Source: Caballeronia arvi (lineage in GTDB: Bacteria > Pseudomonadota > Gammaproteobacteria > Burkholderiales > Burkholderiaceae). From it: a stretch of DNA of 64,000 nt. The stretch covers positions 1-64,000 of the forward strand of contig NZ_FCOM02000048.1 in assembly GCF_001544695.2 (NCBI RefSeq). Direction: 5' to 3'. Within the stretch, counting starts at the first letter, position 1. Every line of letters starts with the position of its first letter. The notes below the pieces were generated by a model that worked only from the letters and a program-made list of their open reading frames with translations, was not told the DNA's origin and searched no databases. Below, in pieces: positions 52,204 to 61,240 of this stretch. The translations under genes were made by a program, and so were the position numbers.

Positions 52204-52860
52204 TTACTTCGGCTGCGCGACGGTGCGCAGATAAGGCTTCAGCGTCTTGAAGCCGTCGGGGTACTTCTTCTTCGCGTCTTCGTCCGACACCGACGTCGGG
52301 ATGATCACGTCCTCGCCCGGCTTCCAGTTCACCGGCGTCGCAACCGTGTGCTTCGCGTTCAGTTGCAGCGCATCGAGCAGGCGCAGCACTTCGTCGAAAT
52401 TACGGCCCGCGCTCATCGGATACGTGAACGTAGCCTTCACCTTCTTGTCCGGACCGACGATGAACACGGCGCGAATGGTTGCGTTGTCGGCCGCGGTGCG
52501 CGGATTCGCGCCGCTCGCGTTCGGGTGGATCATGTCGTAGAGCTTGGCGACGTTGAGATCGGCGTCGCCGATCATCGGATAATTGACCGCCGTGCCCTGC
52601 GTTTCCTCGATGTCCTTCGCCCACTGCGAGTGATTCGTCACCGGATCGATGGAAAGGCCGATGATCTTCGTGCCGCGCTTGTCGAACTCGGGCTTGAGCC
52701 TGGCCATATAACCGAGTTCGGTCGTGCAGACCGGCGTGAAGTCCTTCGGATGCGAGAACAGAATGGCCCACTTGTCGCCGATCCACTCGTGGAAACGGAT
52801 CGTGCCTTCGGTCGTCTCCGCCGTGAAATCGGGAGCTTCATCACCAATGCGTATAGCCAT
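52204..52860 (-). CDS. Peroxiredoxin, 1-Cys (Prx6) type
   Basis: 218 residues. The peroxidatic Cys45 is in FTPVCTTELG with Thr42 (PKDFTP), and the C-terminal extension (VNWKPGEDVIIPTSVSDEDAKKKYP) is typical of Prx6 enzymes. No second resolving Cys is evident. It reduces hydrogen peroxide and organic hydroperoxides in the cytosol. Confidence 0.93.
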   Translation of the reverse strand: MAIRIGDEAPDFTAETTEGTIRFHEWIGDKWAILFSHPKDFTPVCTTELGYMARLKPEFDKRGTKIIGLSIDPVTNHSQWAKDIEETQGTAVNYPMIGDADLNVAKLYDMIHPNASGANPRTAADNATIRAVFIVGPDKKVKATFTYPMSAGRNFDEVLRLLDALQLNAKHTVATPVNWKPGEDVIIPTSVSDEDAKKKYPDGFKTLKPYLRTVAQPK

Positions 52861-53221
52861 ATCAAATCTCCACTAAGGAAAAGTCCGGTGAACGTTCCGC
52901 CTTCGAAACGGAACGGATTCCGGGTTGAGAAGTGCAACTATGAATCCGATTATAGTGCGCCGCGCATCGGCATCCGAATGAGCTTCGTCAAGTCCTTGAG
53001 CGTTGTGTGGTCTTGCGTCGCGCGCAACGGCCGAAGGTTATCGAAGCGTGCGGCACGCTTCGTGCTGCCTTGCTCGCTCTGAACGGGCGTACGCATCGAA
53101 AGCATTCGTTTGACATGCGGTCCACACGACGCCACGCTCGAATTCCGCTGCAAAATCTGCTATCACAAAACGACATAACGTCAGAACGAACGTGCAGGTG
53201 TGAAAGCACAGGAGGCGAATC
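52861..53221. other. Divergent promoter region, peroxiredoxin and APC permease
   Basis: About 360 bases, no supported gene. It must carry both promoters. I see no recognisable OxyR site or riboswitch fold by eye. Confidence 0.4.
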
Positions 53222-54715
53222 GTGACCGTCATGCAAAGGAAATCCGTCGCTGCGCTGCAAAGCGAGGCGGCCGAGACCGAGGAAGTGCTTCAGGAGCACG
53301 GCGGCCATGCCCTCACCCGCTCGCTCACCGCGCTCGATGTCACCATGCTCGGCATAGGCTGCATCATCGGCGCGGGGATTTTCGTGCTGACCGGCCATGC
53401 GGCGGCGACCAACGCCGGACCTGCCATCACCATCTCGTTCGTGCTCGGTGCGATCGTCTGCGCGCTCGCGGGCCTGTGTTATGCCGAAATGGCTTCGACG
53501 GTGCCGGTTTCCGGCAGCGCCTACACCTACGCCTATGCAACGATGGGCGAGCTGATCGCATGGCTCATCGGCTGGGATCTGATTCTCGAGTACGCGGTCG
53601 GTGCGACGACGGTCGCGATCGGCTGGTCGGGCTATGTCGTGAGCTTTCTGCATTCGCTCGGCATCGACATACCCGAGCAGTTTGCGAAGGCGCCCTTCGC
53701 TTACGAGCCGGGACACGGCTGGAGCCACGCCGGCGCGATTCTCAACGTGCCCGCGATGGTGATCGTCGGCCTCATCACACTCCTGCTCGTGACCGGCATA
53801 CGCGAGTCCGCGCGGGTGAACAGCTTCATCGTCGTGATCAAGGTGCTGATCGTGCTCGCGTTCATCGCCGCGGGCATCGCGTATGTCGACAAGGCGCACT
53901 GGGTCACTGCGCAGAACCCGACAGGCGCCTTCCTGCCACCGAATACCGGCGAATCCGGCGTGTTCGGCATGAGCGGCGTGCTGCGCGGCGCGGCCGTCGT
54001 GTTCTTTGCCTATATCGGTTTCGATTCCGTGTCGTGCGTGGCGCAGGAAACGCGCAATCCCAGACGCGACATGCCGATTGGCCTGCTCGGTTCGCTCACG
54101 ATTTGCACGATTCTCTATGTGCTCGTGTCGTATGTGCTGACGGGCATCGTGCCTTACGACAAGCTCAATGTAGCGGACCCGATCGCAGTCGGCGTCGATG
54201 CGATCGGCATGCGCTGGCTCTCGCCCATCGTCAAGCTCGGCGCAATCTTCGGGCTGACGTCGGTGATTCTCGTGCTGCTGCTTTCACAGCCGCGCATTTT
54301 CTATTCGATGGCGAAAGACGGCCTCTTACCGCCATTCGCCTCGAAGATTCACCCGCGCTTCCATACACCCCATATCACGACGATCTTCACGGGTATCATC
54401 GTGATGATTCTCGCGGGACTCTTGCCGATCGGTCTCGTCGGCGAACTCGTCAGCATCGGCACGCTGTTCGCGTTCATGGTCGTGAGCGTCGGCGTGCTCG
54501 TGCTGCGCATCACGCAACCGAATCTGCAGCGTGCATTCAAGACGCCGGCCGTGTTCATCGTCGCCCCGCTCGGCGCGCTGTCGTCGCTATTCCTGATGTC
54601 CGGATTGCCCGCCGACACGTGGATACGCCTCATCATCTGGATGGCGATAGGCGTCGTGATCTACTTCGTTTATGGCATCAAACACAGCAGGCTGCGCAAG
54701 CAACGCGAGTCATAG
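53222..54715 (+). CDS. APC-superfamily amino acid permease (cationic amino acid type)
   Basis: 497 residues from the GTG at 53222, with AGGAGG six bases upstream; an ATG four codons later lacks that spacing. Twelve to thirteen transmembrane segments; the TM1 motif [15 protein letters not shown] and [23 protein letters not shown] in TM6-7 are typical of the CAT/YfnA group. It imports amino acids with H+. The specific substrate is not shown. Confidence 0.9.
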   Translation: MTVMQRKSVAALQSEAAETEEVLQEHGGHALTRSLTALDVTMLGIGCIIGAGIFVLTGHAAATNAGPAITISFVLGAIVCALAGLCYAEMASTVPVSGSAYTYAYATMGELIAWLIGWDLILEYAVGATTVAIGWSGYVVSFLHSLGIDIPEQFAKAPFAYEPGHGWSHAGAILNVPAMVIVGLITLLLVTGIRESARVNSFIVVIKVLIVLAFIAAGIAYVDKAHWVTAQNPTGAFLPPNTGESGVFGMSGVLRGAAVVFFAYIGFDSVSCVAQETRNPRRDMPIGLLGSLTICTILYVLVSYVLTGIVPYDKLNVADPIAVGVDAIGMRWLSPIVKLGAIFGLTSVILVLLLSQPRIFYSMAKDGLLPPFASKIHPRFHTPHITTIFTGIIVMILAGLLPIGLVGELVSIGTLFAFMVVSVGVLVLRITQPNLQRAFKTPAVFIVAPLGALSSLFLMSGLPADTWIRLIIWMAIGVVIYFVYGIKHSRLRKQRES

Positions 54716-54725
54716 ACAGACATGC

Positions 54726-54754
54726 AAGGGGCCACGCAAAACCGCGGCCCTTTT
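54726..54754 (+). terminator. Terminator after the permease gene
   Basis: GGGCC (54729-54733) pairs with GGCCC (54746-54750), with flanking AAG/TTT pairs possible, followed by TTTT. It lies between convergent stops. Confidence 0.6.
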
Positions 54755-54756
54755 GC

Positions 54757-56760
54757 TTATTCCGACGCGCGTTTCGATTCGTGCTCGCGCGCTTCTTCCG
54801 GACTCTCGTAGATATACGGCGCTACGCCGCGGCGCTTCAACGCATCGCCGAGTTTCAGCCGCAAGAAGCTGCTCGTCGTATAACGCGTCACGCGGTCGTA
54901 ATGTCCATCGACCAGCTTGGTCACCATTTCCGAATACGCATCGAGCATATCGGGGCGAATGGAAAAGTTATCGTAATTCACGATCGCATGCGGCCGGGTC
55001 GCCGCATCGGCCAATTGCTTTTCGACTTCGCGGCGGATCGCTTCGACATCGGTCAGGCTCTTCACTTCCAGTCCTTCGAAATTGATGAAGAAGAGGTTCT
55101 TCTCCGCGTCATAGCTGAAGCGTTCCGACAGGTCGAGGCTCAGAAGGATCTTGCGCAAGCCCATTGGGGCATCGCGGAAAATGCGTTCGTCCATCAGACG
55201 CGGCGGCGTGTCCATGATCGGCGCGAACCCCATTTGCGCGACGATGTCCCGCTCGATGTCGATGCCCGGCGCCACTTCCGTCAGCGCGAGTCCCTTGTCC
55301 GTAAGTTCGAACACGCAGCGCTCGGTGATATAGAGCACGGGCTGTCCGCGCTCTGCCGCATAACTGCCGCTGAACGTGCGATGCTCGACCGCCTCGACGA
55401 ACTTGCGGCAATCGCCCTCGCGATTGATCCTGAGCTTGCCGTCTTCGATCGCCACATCGAGCTTGCCGGCGTTGAACGTGCCGACGAACACGACCTTCTT
55501 CGCCGCCTGGCTGATGTTGATGAAACCGCCCGCGCCCGCGAGCTTCGGGCCGAACTTGCTCACGTTGAGATTGCCTTCGCGGTCGGCCTGCGCGAGACCG
55601 AGGAACGCGATATCGAGGCCGCCGCCATCGTAGAAATCAAATTGATAGGGCTGATCGATGATCGCCTGCGTATTGGTCGCCGCGCCGAAGTTGAGACCGC
55701 CCGCCGGAATGCCGCCGATGACGCCGGGCTCGGTCGTCATCGTGAAAAGATCGATGACCTGCTCTTCGTTCGCGACGCTCGCGATGCCCTCCGGCATGCC
55801 GATGCCGAGATTCACGATGCTGTTCGCCATGAGTTCGAACGCCGCACGCCGCGCGATGATCTTGCGCTCGGTGAGGCCCATCGGCGGCACGGAACTCGCG
55901 GCCACGCGCAGTTCGCTGGAAAACGCCGCGCTGTATTGCTCGCCGAAGGTCTGCCAGTGATTGTCGGCTTTTGCGAGCACGACGCAATCGACCATCACGC
56001 CGGGAATCTTCACCTGACGCGAGTTGAGCGTGTTCGATTCCGCGAGCCGCTCCACTTGCGCGATCACGATGCCTCCGGAATTGCGCGCGGCCATCGCGAT
56101 GGATAGCGCTTCGAGCGTCAGCGCTTCCTTTTCCATCGTGACATTGCCGTTGAGATCGGCCGTGGTGCCGCGCACGATCGCGACATCGATCGGGAAGGTT
56201 TTGTAGTACAGATAATCCGTGCCGTCGATGGGCATGAGCCGCACGAGGTCTTCCGTCGTGCGTGCATTGAGCTTGCCGCCGCCGTTGCGCGGATCGACGA
56301 ACGTGCCGAGTCCGACCGTAGAGATCTGTCCGGGCCGGTGCGCGGCGATATCGCGAAAGAGCTGCGAAATCACGCCTTGCGGCAGGTTATACGCTTCGAT
56401 GCGGTTTTCGATCGCCATCTTCTGCAGGCCCGGCACGAGTCCCCAATGCCCGCCTATCACGCGTTTGATGAGGCCTTCGTGCGCGAGATGATTGAGGCCC
56501 TTCGTGCGGCCATCGCCCTGACCGGCTGCATACACGAGCGTGAGGCCGGCGATCGGATGCGTACCTTCGACGAAGCGCTCCTCTAGCGCGATCGCGATTT
56601 CCTCCGCGAAGCCGATGCCGACGAAGCCGCTCGTCGCGAGCGTGTCGCCTGACTGAATCAGGCGCACGGCCTCGCGCGCGGACACGATCTTGCCGCGCTC
56701 GACGAGACGCGTGCTGGAGGGAAACGTATGGCGGGTCGGCGTGCTGCTGCTGGCGGTCAT
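54757..56760 (-). CDS. Acyl-CoA:acetate/3-ketoacid CoA transferase (fused alpha/beta)
   Basis: 667 residues from the ATG at 56760 with AGGAGA upstream. Family I CoA transferase with fused alpha (about 20-260) and beta (about 300-560) parts. The thioester-forming Glu is in the TEPGVIGGIPAGG segment. Related to E. coli YdiF. A C-terminal extension of about 100 residues is present. It transfers CoA between short acyl acids. No degradation genes are adjacent. Confidence 0.87.
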   Translation of the reverse strand: MTASSSTPTRHTFPSSTRLVERGKIVSAREAVRLIQSGDTLATSGFVGIGFAEEIAIALEERFVEGTHPIAGLTLVYAAGQGDGRTKGLNHLAHEGLIKRVIGGHWGLVPGLQKMAIENRIEAYNLPQGVISQLFRDIAAHRPGQISTVGLGTFVDPRNGGGKLNARTTEDLVRLMPIDGTDYLYYKTFPIDVAIVRGTTADLNGNVTMEKEALTLEALSIAMAARNSGGIVIAQVERLAESNTLNSRQVKIPGVMVDCVVLAKADNHWQTFGEQYSAAFSSELRVAASSVPPMGLTERKIIARRAAFELMANSIVNLGIGMPEGIASVANEEQVIDLFTMTTEPGVIGGIPAGGLNFGAATNTQAIIDQPYQFDFYDGGGLDIAFLGLAQADREGNLNVSKFGPKLAGAGGFINISQAAKKVVFVGTFNAGKLDVAIEDGKLRINREGDCRKFVEAVEHRTFSGSYAAERGQPVLYITERCVFELTDKGLALTEVAPGIDIERDIVAQMGFAPIMDTPPRLMDERIFRDAPMGLRKILLSLDLSERFSYDAEKNLFFINFEGLEVKSLTDVEAIRREVEKQLADAATRPHAIVNYDNFSIRPDMLDAYSEMVTKLVDGHYDRVTRYTTSSFLRLKLGDALKRRGVAPYIYESPEEAREHESKRASE

Positions 56761-56869
56761 GGCGTCTCCTGTTTGCCGCGTTGTCTTGTGCGCTGTCTTG
56801 TCGTCAGTCTCGCTCCCCGTCGCGACGCGTGCTTGCCTCCAATGCCCGCATATCAGCCGATTTGCGCCG

Positions 56870-58795
56870 TCATATCTCGACACGCGTGCCGACCTCGATC
56901 ACGCGATCGGCAGGCAGGCGCAAATACGCCGCGACGTTCCCAACATTGTGCAGCATGATCGCGAAGAGCCGTTCGCGCCATAACGCCATGCCCGTGCCCG
57001 GCGTCGGCACGACAGTCGCCCGCGAAAGAAAATACGAACTGCTCGCACGATCGAACTTGACGCCCGATGGCCGGCATTTCTCCAGCGCGGCGGGCAAATC
57101 CACTTCGTCCTTGAAGCCGTAGTTCACCGTCACCTGAAAGCAGCCGTTTCCGAGCGCTTGCAGATCCACGCGGCGCGTTTCGTCGACCCACGGCACCGGT
57201 TCGGTCGCGACCGTCAGAAACACCGTGGTGTCGTGCAGCACGCGGTTATGCATGAGGTTGTTGATGAGCGAATGCGGCACGCTGTTGGGATCGTTCGACA
57301 TGAAGATGGCCGTGCCCTCCACGCGCGCCGGCGAACGCGCGATCAGATTGGCGAGGAACGGCTTCAGCGGTGTCGTGCCCGCGCGCACGTGCGCTTCCTG
57401 AATCATCATTTGCGCGCCGCGTCCCCATGTCGCCATGATCGTGAACATCACGAGGCCGATCGCGACCGGGAACCAGCCGCCGTCCGCAATCTTCAGGCAA
57501 TTTGCCGAGAAGAACATCGCGTCGATCACGAAGAAGAACGCCGTCGCGAAGACGCACAGCGCCCAGTTGTAGTGCCAGGCATAGCGGATCACGAAGAAGG
57601 TCAGCACGGTCGTGATGAGCATCGTGCCCGTGACAGCGATGCCGTATGCCGAGCCGAGTGCGGTCGACGAGCCGAAGCCGAGCACGGCGGCGACCACCGC
57701 GAGCAGCAGCGTCCAGTTGATGCCCGGCACATAGATCTGCCCGATCTCCCGCGCCGACGTATATACGACACTCATGCGCGGCAGAAAGCCGAGCTGCATC
57801 GCCTGCTTGGTCATCGAATACGTGCCGGAGATCACGGCCTGCGAAGCGATGACGGTCGCGATCGTCGAGAGCACGACCATCGGATAAAGCATCCACGACG
57901 GGAAGAGGCGATAGAACGGATTCTGCAGCGCGGACGGATCGGCGATCAGCAGCGCGCCCTGACCGAGATAGTTGAGCGCGAGCGCCGGAAAGACGATCGC
58001 GAACCACGTGAGGCGAATCGGCCGCGAGCCGAAGTGGCCCATGTCGGCATAGAGCGCTTCCGCGCCTGTGAGCGACAGCACGACCGCGCCGAGCGCAACG
58101 AACGCGAGCCAGCGATGATGCAGGCAGAATGCGAGCCCTTCGAGCGGATTCAGCGCGGTGAGAATGTGCGGCGCATCCTTGATGTTCATGAGGCCCGACA
58201 CCGCCAGCACGATGAACCACAGCACCATGACCGGCCCGAACACTGCGCCGATGCCCGACGTGCCGTGCTTCTGCATCACGAAGAGCCCGATGAGCGCGAC
58301 GAGCGTAATGGGCACGACGTACGGCTGCAACATCGGCGCGGCCACTTCGAGCCCTTCCACGGCGCTCAGCACGGAAATGGCCGGCGTGATGACGCCATCG
58401 CCATAAAAGAGCGCGGCGCCCATCACGCCGATGAGCAGGAGCACGTGCTTCAGCCGCTTCTTCGATTCCACCGACGACGCCGCGAGCGCGAGCAGCGCCA
58501 TGATGCCGCCTTCGCCGTGATTGTTGGCGCGCAGGATCAGCGCGACGTACTTCAGCGAAACGATGATCGTGAGCGACCAGAAGATCAGCGACACGATGCC
58601 GATCACGTTCGCGGGCTGCAATGGCAGGCCGCCCGCAGGATCGAACACGGTTTTAAGCGTGTAGAGCGGGCTCGTGCCGATATCGCCGTAGACGACGCCC
58701 AATGCCGCGAGCGAAAGCCCCATTAGCGCCGGATGGCCGTGCGGCTCGGGCGCGTGTTTGTCGTCGGCCGGCACGCCGGGTGCAGTCGATCCCAT
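56870..58795 (-). CDS. kup: Kup-type potassium uptake protein
   Basis: 641 residues, about 12 transmembrane segments then a cytosolic C-terminal domain. Signatures include GVVYGDIGTSPLYTLK (33-48), FYGDGVITPAISVLSAVEG and GTSGIGAVFGPVM. It imports K+ with H+, mainly at low pH or low K+. It appears to be transcribed alone. Confidence 0.95.
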   Translation of the reverse strand: MGSTAPGVPADDKHAPEPHGHPALMGLSLAALGVVYGDIGTSPLYTLKTVFDPAGGLPLQPANVIGIVSLIFWSLTIIVSLKYVALILRANNHGEGGIMALLALAASSVESKKRLKHVLLLIGVMGAALFYGDGVITPAISVLSAVEGLEVAAPMLQPYVVPITLVALIGLFVMQKHGTSGIGAVFGPVMVLWFIVLAVSGLMNIKDAPHILTALNPLEGLAFCLHHRWLAFVALGAVVLSLTGAEALYADMGHFGSRPIRLTWFAIVFPALALNYLGQGALLIADPSALQNPFYRLFPSWMLYPMVVLSTIATVIASQAVISGTYSMTKQAMQLGFLPRMSVVYTSAREIGQIYVPGINWTLLLAVVAAVLGFGSSTALGSAYGIAVTGTMLITTVLTFFVIRYAWHYNWALCVFATAFFFVIDAMFFSANCLKIADGGWFPVAIGLVMFTIMATWGRGAQMMIQEAHVRAGTTPLKPFLANLIARSPARVEGTAIFMSNDPNSVPHSLINNLMHNRVLHDTTVFLTVATEPVPWVDETRRVDLQALGNGCFQVTVNYGFKDEVDLPAALEKCRPSGVKFDRASSSYFLSRATVVPTPGTGMALWRERLFAIMLHNVGNVAAYLRLPADRVIEVGTRVEI

Positions 58796-58923
58796 GATTC
58801 CTCCCTGCGTTTTCCGGGCCGCCGTGACTCGCGCGGCCTATTTGTCAGAGGATGAGCGTCTGCGTTGCTGTGTCGATAAGTATAGGAACGGATATGCGCT
58901 TATGTCCGCGCAGGAAGCGTTAT

Positions 58924-59760
58924 TTACGCGTATTTGATCTGCGCGACGGCGCGCAAATCGTCGGCGGTGGCGGTGCCGTAACCGAAAAACTCGAGATAGG
59001 CCGGGATCATTTCGAAAAGCATGTCCGTGCCGACCTGCACGGCGCAGCCCTTTTCCTTGGCCGCGCGCAGGAGCGGCGTGTACTCCGACTTCATCACCAC
59101 TTCACCGACGAACGTGGTCGGCGCGATTCGCTCGATATCGAACGGCAGCGGATCGGTTTCCTTCATGCCTAGTGGCGTTGCGTTCACGATGACGTCGAAG
59201 CCGTCCGGGTCTCTCGTGTCCGTCCTGACGACGAGTTGGGGATAGTGCTCGCGCAAACGCGACGCGAGGCCTTCGACGGATGCTGTGTTCGTATCGAAGA
59301 TCGCGAGCTCCGCGACGCCTGCGGCTGCGAGCGATGCCGCGATCGGCGAGCCGACGCCGCCGCTGCCCAGCACGAGCACGCGCGTGCCCGCGAGCTTGCG
59401 GCCTTTGCGCTCGACGCCGCGCACGAAGCCCGCGCCATCGAACTGATCGCCGACGAGCGTGCCGTCCGGGCGTTTCAGGATCGCGTTGCACGCCCCGGCG
59501 ATGCGCGCGGTCGGGCTCACTTCGTCCATGAGACCGACGGTCGTGATCTTGTGGGGCATCGTCACCAGCGCGCCGCGGATGTTCGTCAGCTTGAACAGAT
59601 GCGGCAGAAACGCGACGTAATCCTCCGGCTTGACGCCCATCGGCACGACGACGGCGTCGATGCCCTGCTTGTCGAACCACGGGTTGTAGATCATCGGCGC
59701 CTTGAACGCTTCGGTCGGGTAGCCGAGGTGAGCAATCAGAGTGGTCTTGCCGCTGATCAT
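58924..59760 (-). CDS. Shikimate/quinate dehydrogenase-family protein, divergent substrate site
   Basis: 278 residues. Catalytic Lys71 (TMPHK) and Asp108 (DQFDGAG) are kept, as is the NAD(P) motif GSGGVGSPIA. The shikimate-binding Ser-x-Ser near the N-terminus of classical AroE is missing: this protein reads GYPTEAFKAPMIYN. So it is probably an AroE-like paralogue with an altered substrate rather than the biosynthetic enzyme. It lies between kup and livF. Confidence 0.85.
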   Translation of the reverse strand: MISGKTTLIAHLGYPTEAFKAPMIYNPWFDKQGIDAVVVPMGVKPEDYVAFLPHLFKLTNIRGALVTMPHKITTVGLMDEVSPTARIAGACNAILKRPDGTLVGDQFDGAGFVRGVERKGRKLAGTRVLVLGSGGVGSPIAASLAAAGVAELAIFDTNTASVEGLASRLREHYPQLVVRTDTRDPDGFDVIVNATPLGMKETDPLPFDIERIAPTTFVGEVVMKSEYTPLLRAAKEKGCAVQVGTDMLFEMIPAYLEFFGYGTATADDLRAVAQIKYA

Positions 59761-59846
59761 GGCAGCTCCTTGTTCGGGATGTCGGAGGCGCGCGTGGTCG
59801 CGCCCTGACCATGATAGAGCGGAATGTTTCTGCCGCAGTGCGGCAA

Positions 59847-60581
59847 TCAGTGACTCGCGCCGAGATACGCCGCTTTGACCGATGGATCGTTGCGCAATTG
59901 CTCGGCCGGACCGTGTGTCGCGACGCGGCCGTTCTCCAGCACATAGCCGTAATCCGCGACATTCAGCGCGGCGGCGGCGAACTGTTCGACGAGCAGCATC
60001 GTGACGCCATCGGCTTTGAGACGCTCGATGATGCGGAATACTTCATCGACGAGAATGGGCGCGAGGCCCATCGACGGTTCGTCGAGCAAGACGAGATCGG
60101 GGTTGAGCATGATCGCGCGCGCCATCGCGAGCATTTGCTGTTCGCCGCCGGAGAGCGTGCCCGCCAGTTGATTGCGGCGTTCTTTCAGGCGCGGGAATAG
60201 CTCGATCGCGCGTTCGAGATCCGCGTTGACGTCGCCTTTGGGTCTTGACCATGTGAGGCGTGGGAAGGCGCCCAGCAGGAGGTTATCGGTGACGGACATC
60301 GTCGCGAAGACCCGTCTTCCTTCCGGGGAATGCGCCAGGCCCAGGCGCGCGATCTTGTGCGACTCGAGCGAGTCGATACGCTTTGCGGTGCTGCCCGCGC
60401 CCATTGTGATTTCGCCTTCTGTCGGCTTGATCATGCCGGAGATCGCGCGCATGGTTGTGGTTTTGCCGGCGCCGTTCGAGCCGATCAAGGTCACGACTTT
60501 TGCCTTCGGCACGGTCAAGGATATGCCATGCAGGACTTTTACTTTGCCGTAACCGGCGTGGAGGTTTTTTATCGTCAGCAT
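59847..60581 (-). CDS. livF: Branched-chain amino acid-type ABC transporter ATP-binding protein
   Basis: 244 residues. Walker A GSNGAGKTT (34-42), signature LSGGEQQML, Walker B LVLLDEPSMGL and the final LivF-like YLGASH. It energises import by a LivHM-type permease. Unusually it is separated from the permease/ATPase gene by about 660 bases filled by a large inverted repeat. Its own Shine-Dalgarno is weak. Confidence 0.92.
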   Translation of the reverse strand: MLTIKNLHAGYGKVKVLHGISLTVPKAKVVTLIGSNGAGKTTTMRAISGMIKPTEGEITMGAGSTAKRIDSLESHKIARLGLAHSPEGRRVFATMSVTDNLLLGAFPRLTWSRPKGDVNADLERAIELFPRLKERRNQLAGTLSGGEQQMLAMARAIMLNPDLVLLDEPSMGLAPILVDEVFRIIERLKADGVTMLLVEQFAAAALNVADYGYVLENGRVATHGPAEQLRNDPSVKAAYLGASH

Positions 60582-60640
60582 TTTTGTTTTCTGCTTTCGC
60601 TTTCGTGGAATCCTGAATTCGTGTCGGTCTGTTTGCTCTG

Positions 60641-61190
60641 CCCCTGTGCGGGGCGGCAGTCACTTTCTTTGCTGCTGCAAAGAAAGTAACCAAAGAAACA
60701 GCTATCCCCAGCCTAAGCACTTCATGCCGGCCGCGGCACAGGCTATCGATCTAATGGCCCCCAGAGTAGCGAGTGCCCTCGTAGGCCTCATCGGGCTTGG
60801 ATCGCACACGGTCCGACTCCTCGCACCACACAACTTACTGGTTCAGCCCTTGCAAGCTCCGGCCCGCTTCGCGGCCGACCGGTCAATCGGGTTTGCTCGC
60901 CTCTATCTCACTGCATTTGTGGTCAGCTGGTTTCCCTTGCAGACCTCTCGGCAGCGCGTAGCGCTGTGCCGGAGCTATTTCGTGCTGAACCGACACGCTT
61001 AAAGTTATGGGGCGGCAGACCGTGCGCGGTCCACGCCCGATAAGACCTATGAGAACACTCGCTACTCTGGGTTCCATTCAACCAATCGCCTGTGCCGCGG
61101 CCGGCGTGAAGTGCTTAGGCTGGGGATAGCTGTTTCTTTGGTTACTTTCTTTGCAGCAGCAAAGAAAGTGACTGCCGCCCCGCATAGGGG
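60641..61190. repeat. Large inverted repeat within the liv gene cluster
   Basis: Left arm 60641-60743 and right arm 61088-61190 are 103 bases each and differ at only two positions when one is reverse-complemented. Weaker similarity continues inward to about 60815 and 61012. Each arm contains its own small hairpin, ACTTTCTTTGC/GCAAAGAAAGT. About 340 bases lie between the arms. Short frames inside, reading on both strands, share the same residues because of the symmetry, and I do not call them genes. It may be a MITE-like or REP-like intergenic element. Confidence 0.85.
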
Positions 61191-61240
61191 CAACGCTAAT
61201 AAACCAACGCGAAAGCAAGCTCCCCGATGACAAAAAAGAA

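Noticed and set aside
53200-56106. Very long plus-strand open frame (about 968 codons)
   Set aside because: It runs in another frame of the APC permease and antisense to the CoA transferase; the translation is Arg/His-rich and has no family motif, as expected of shadow frames in GC-rich DNA.
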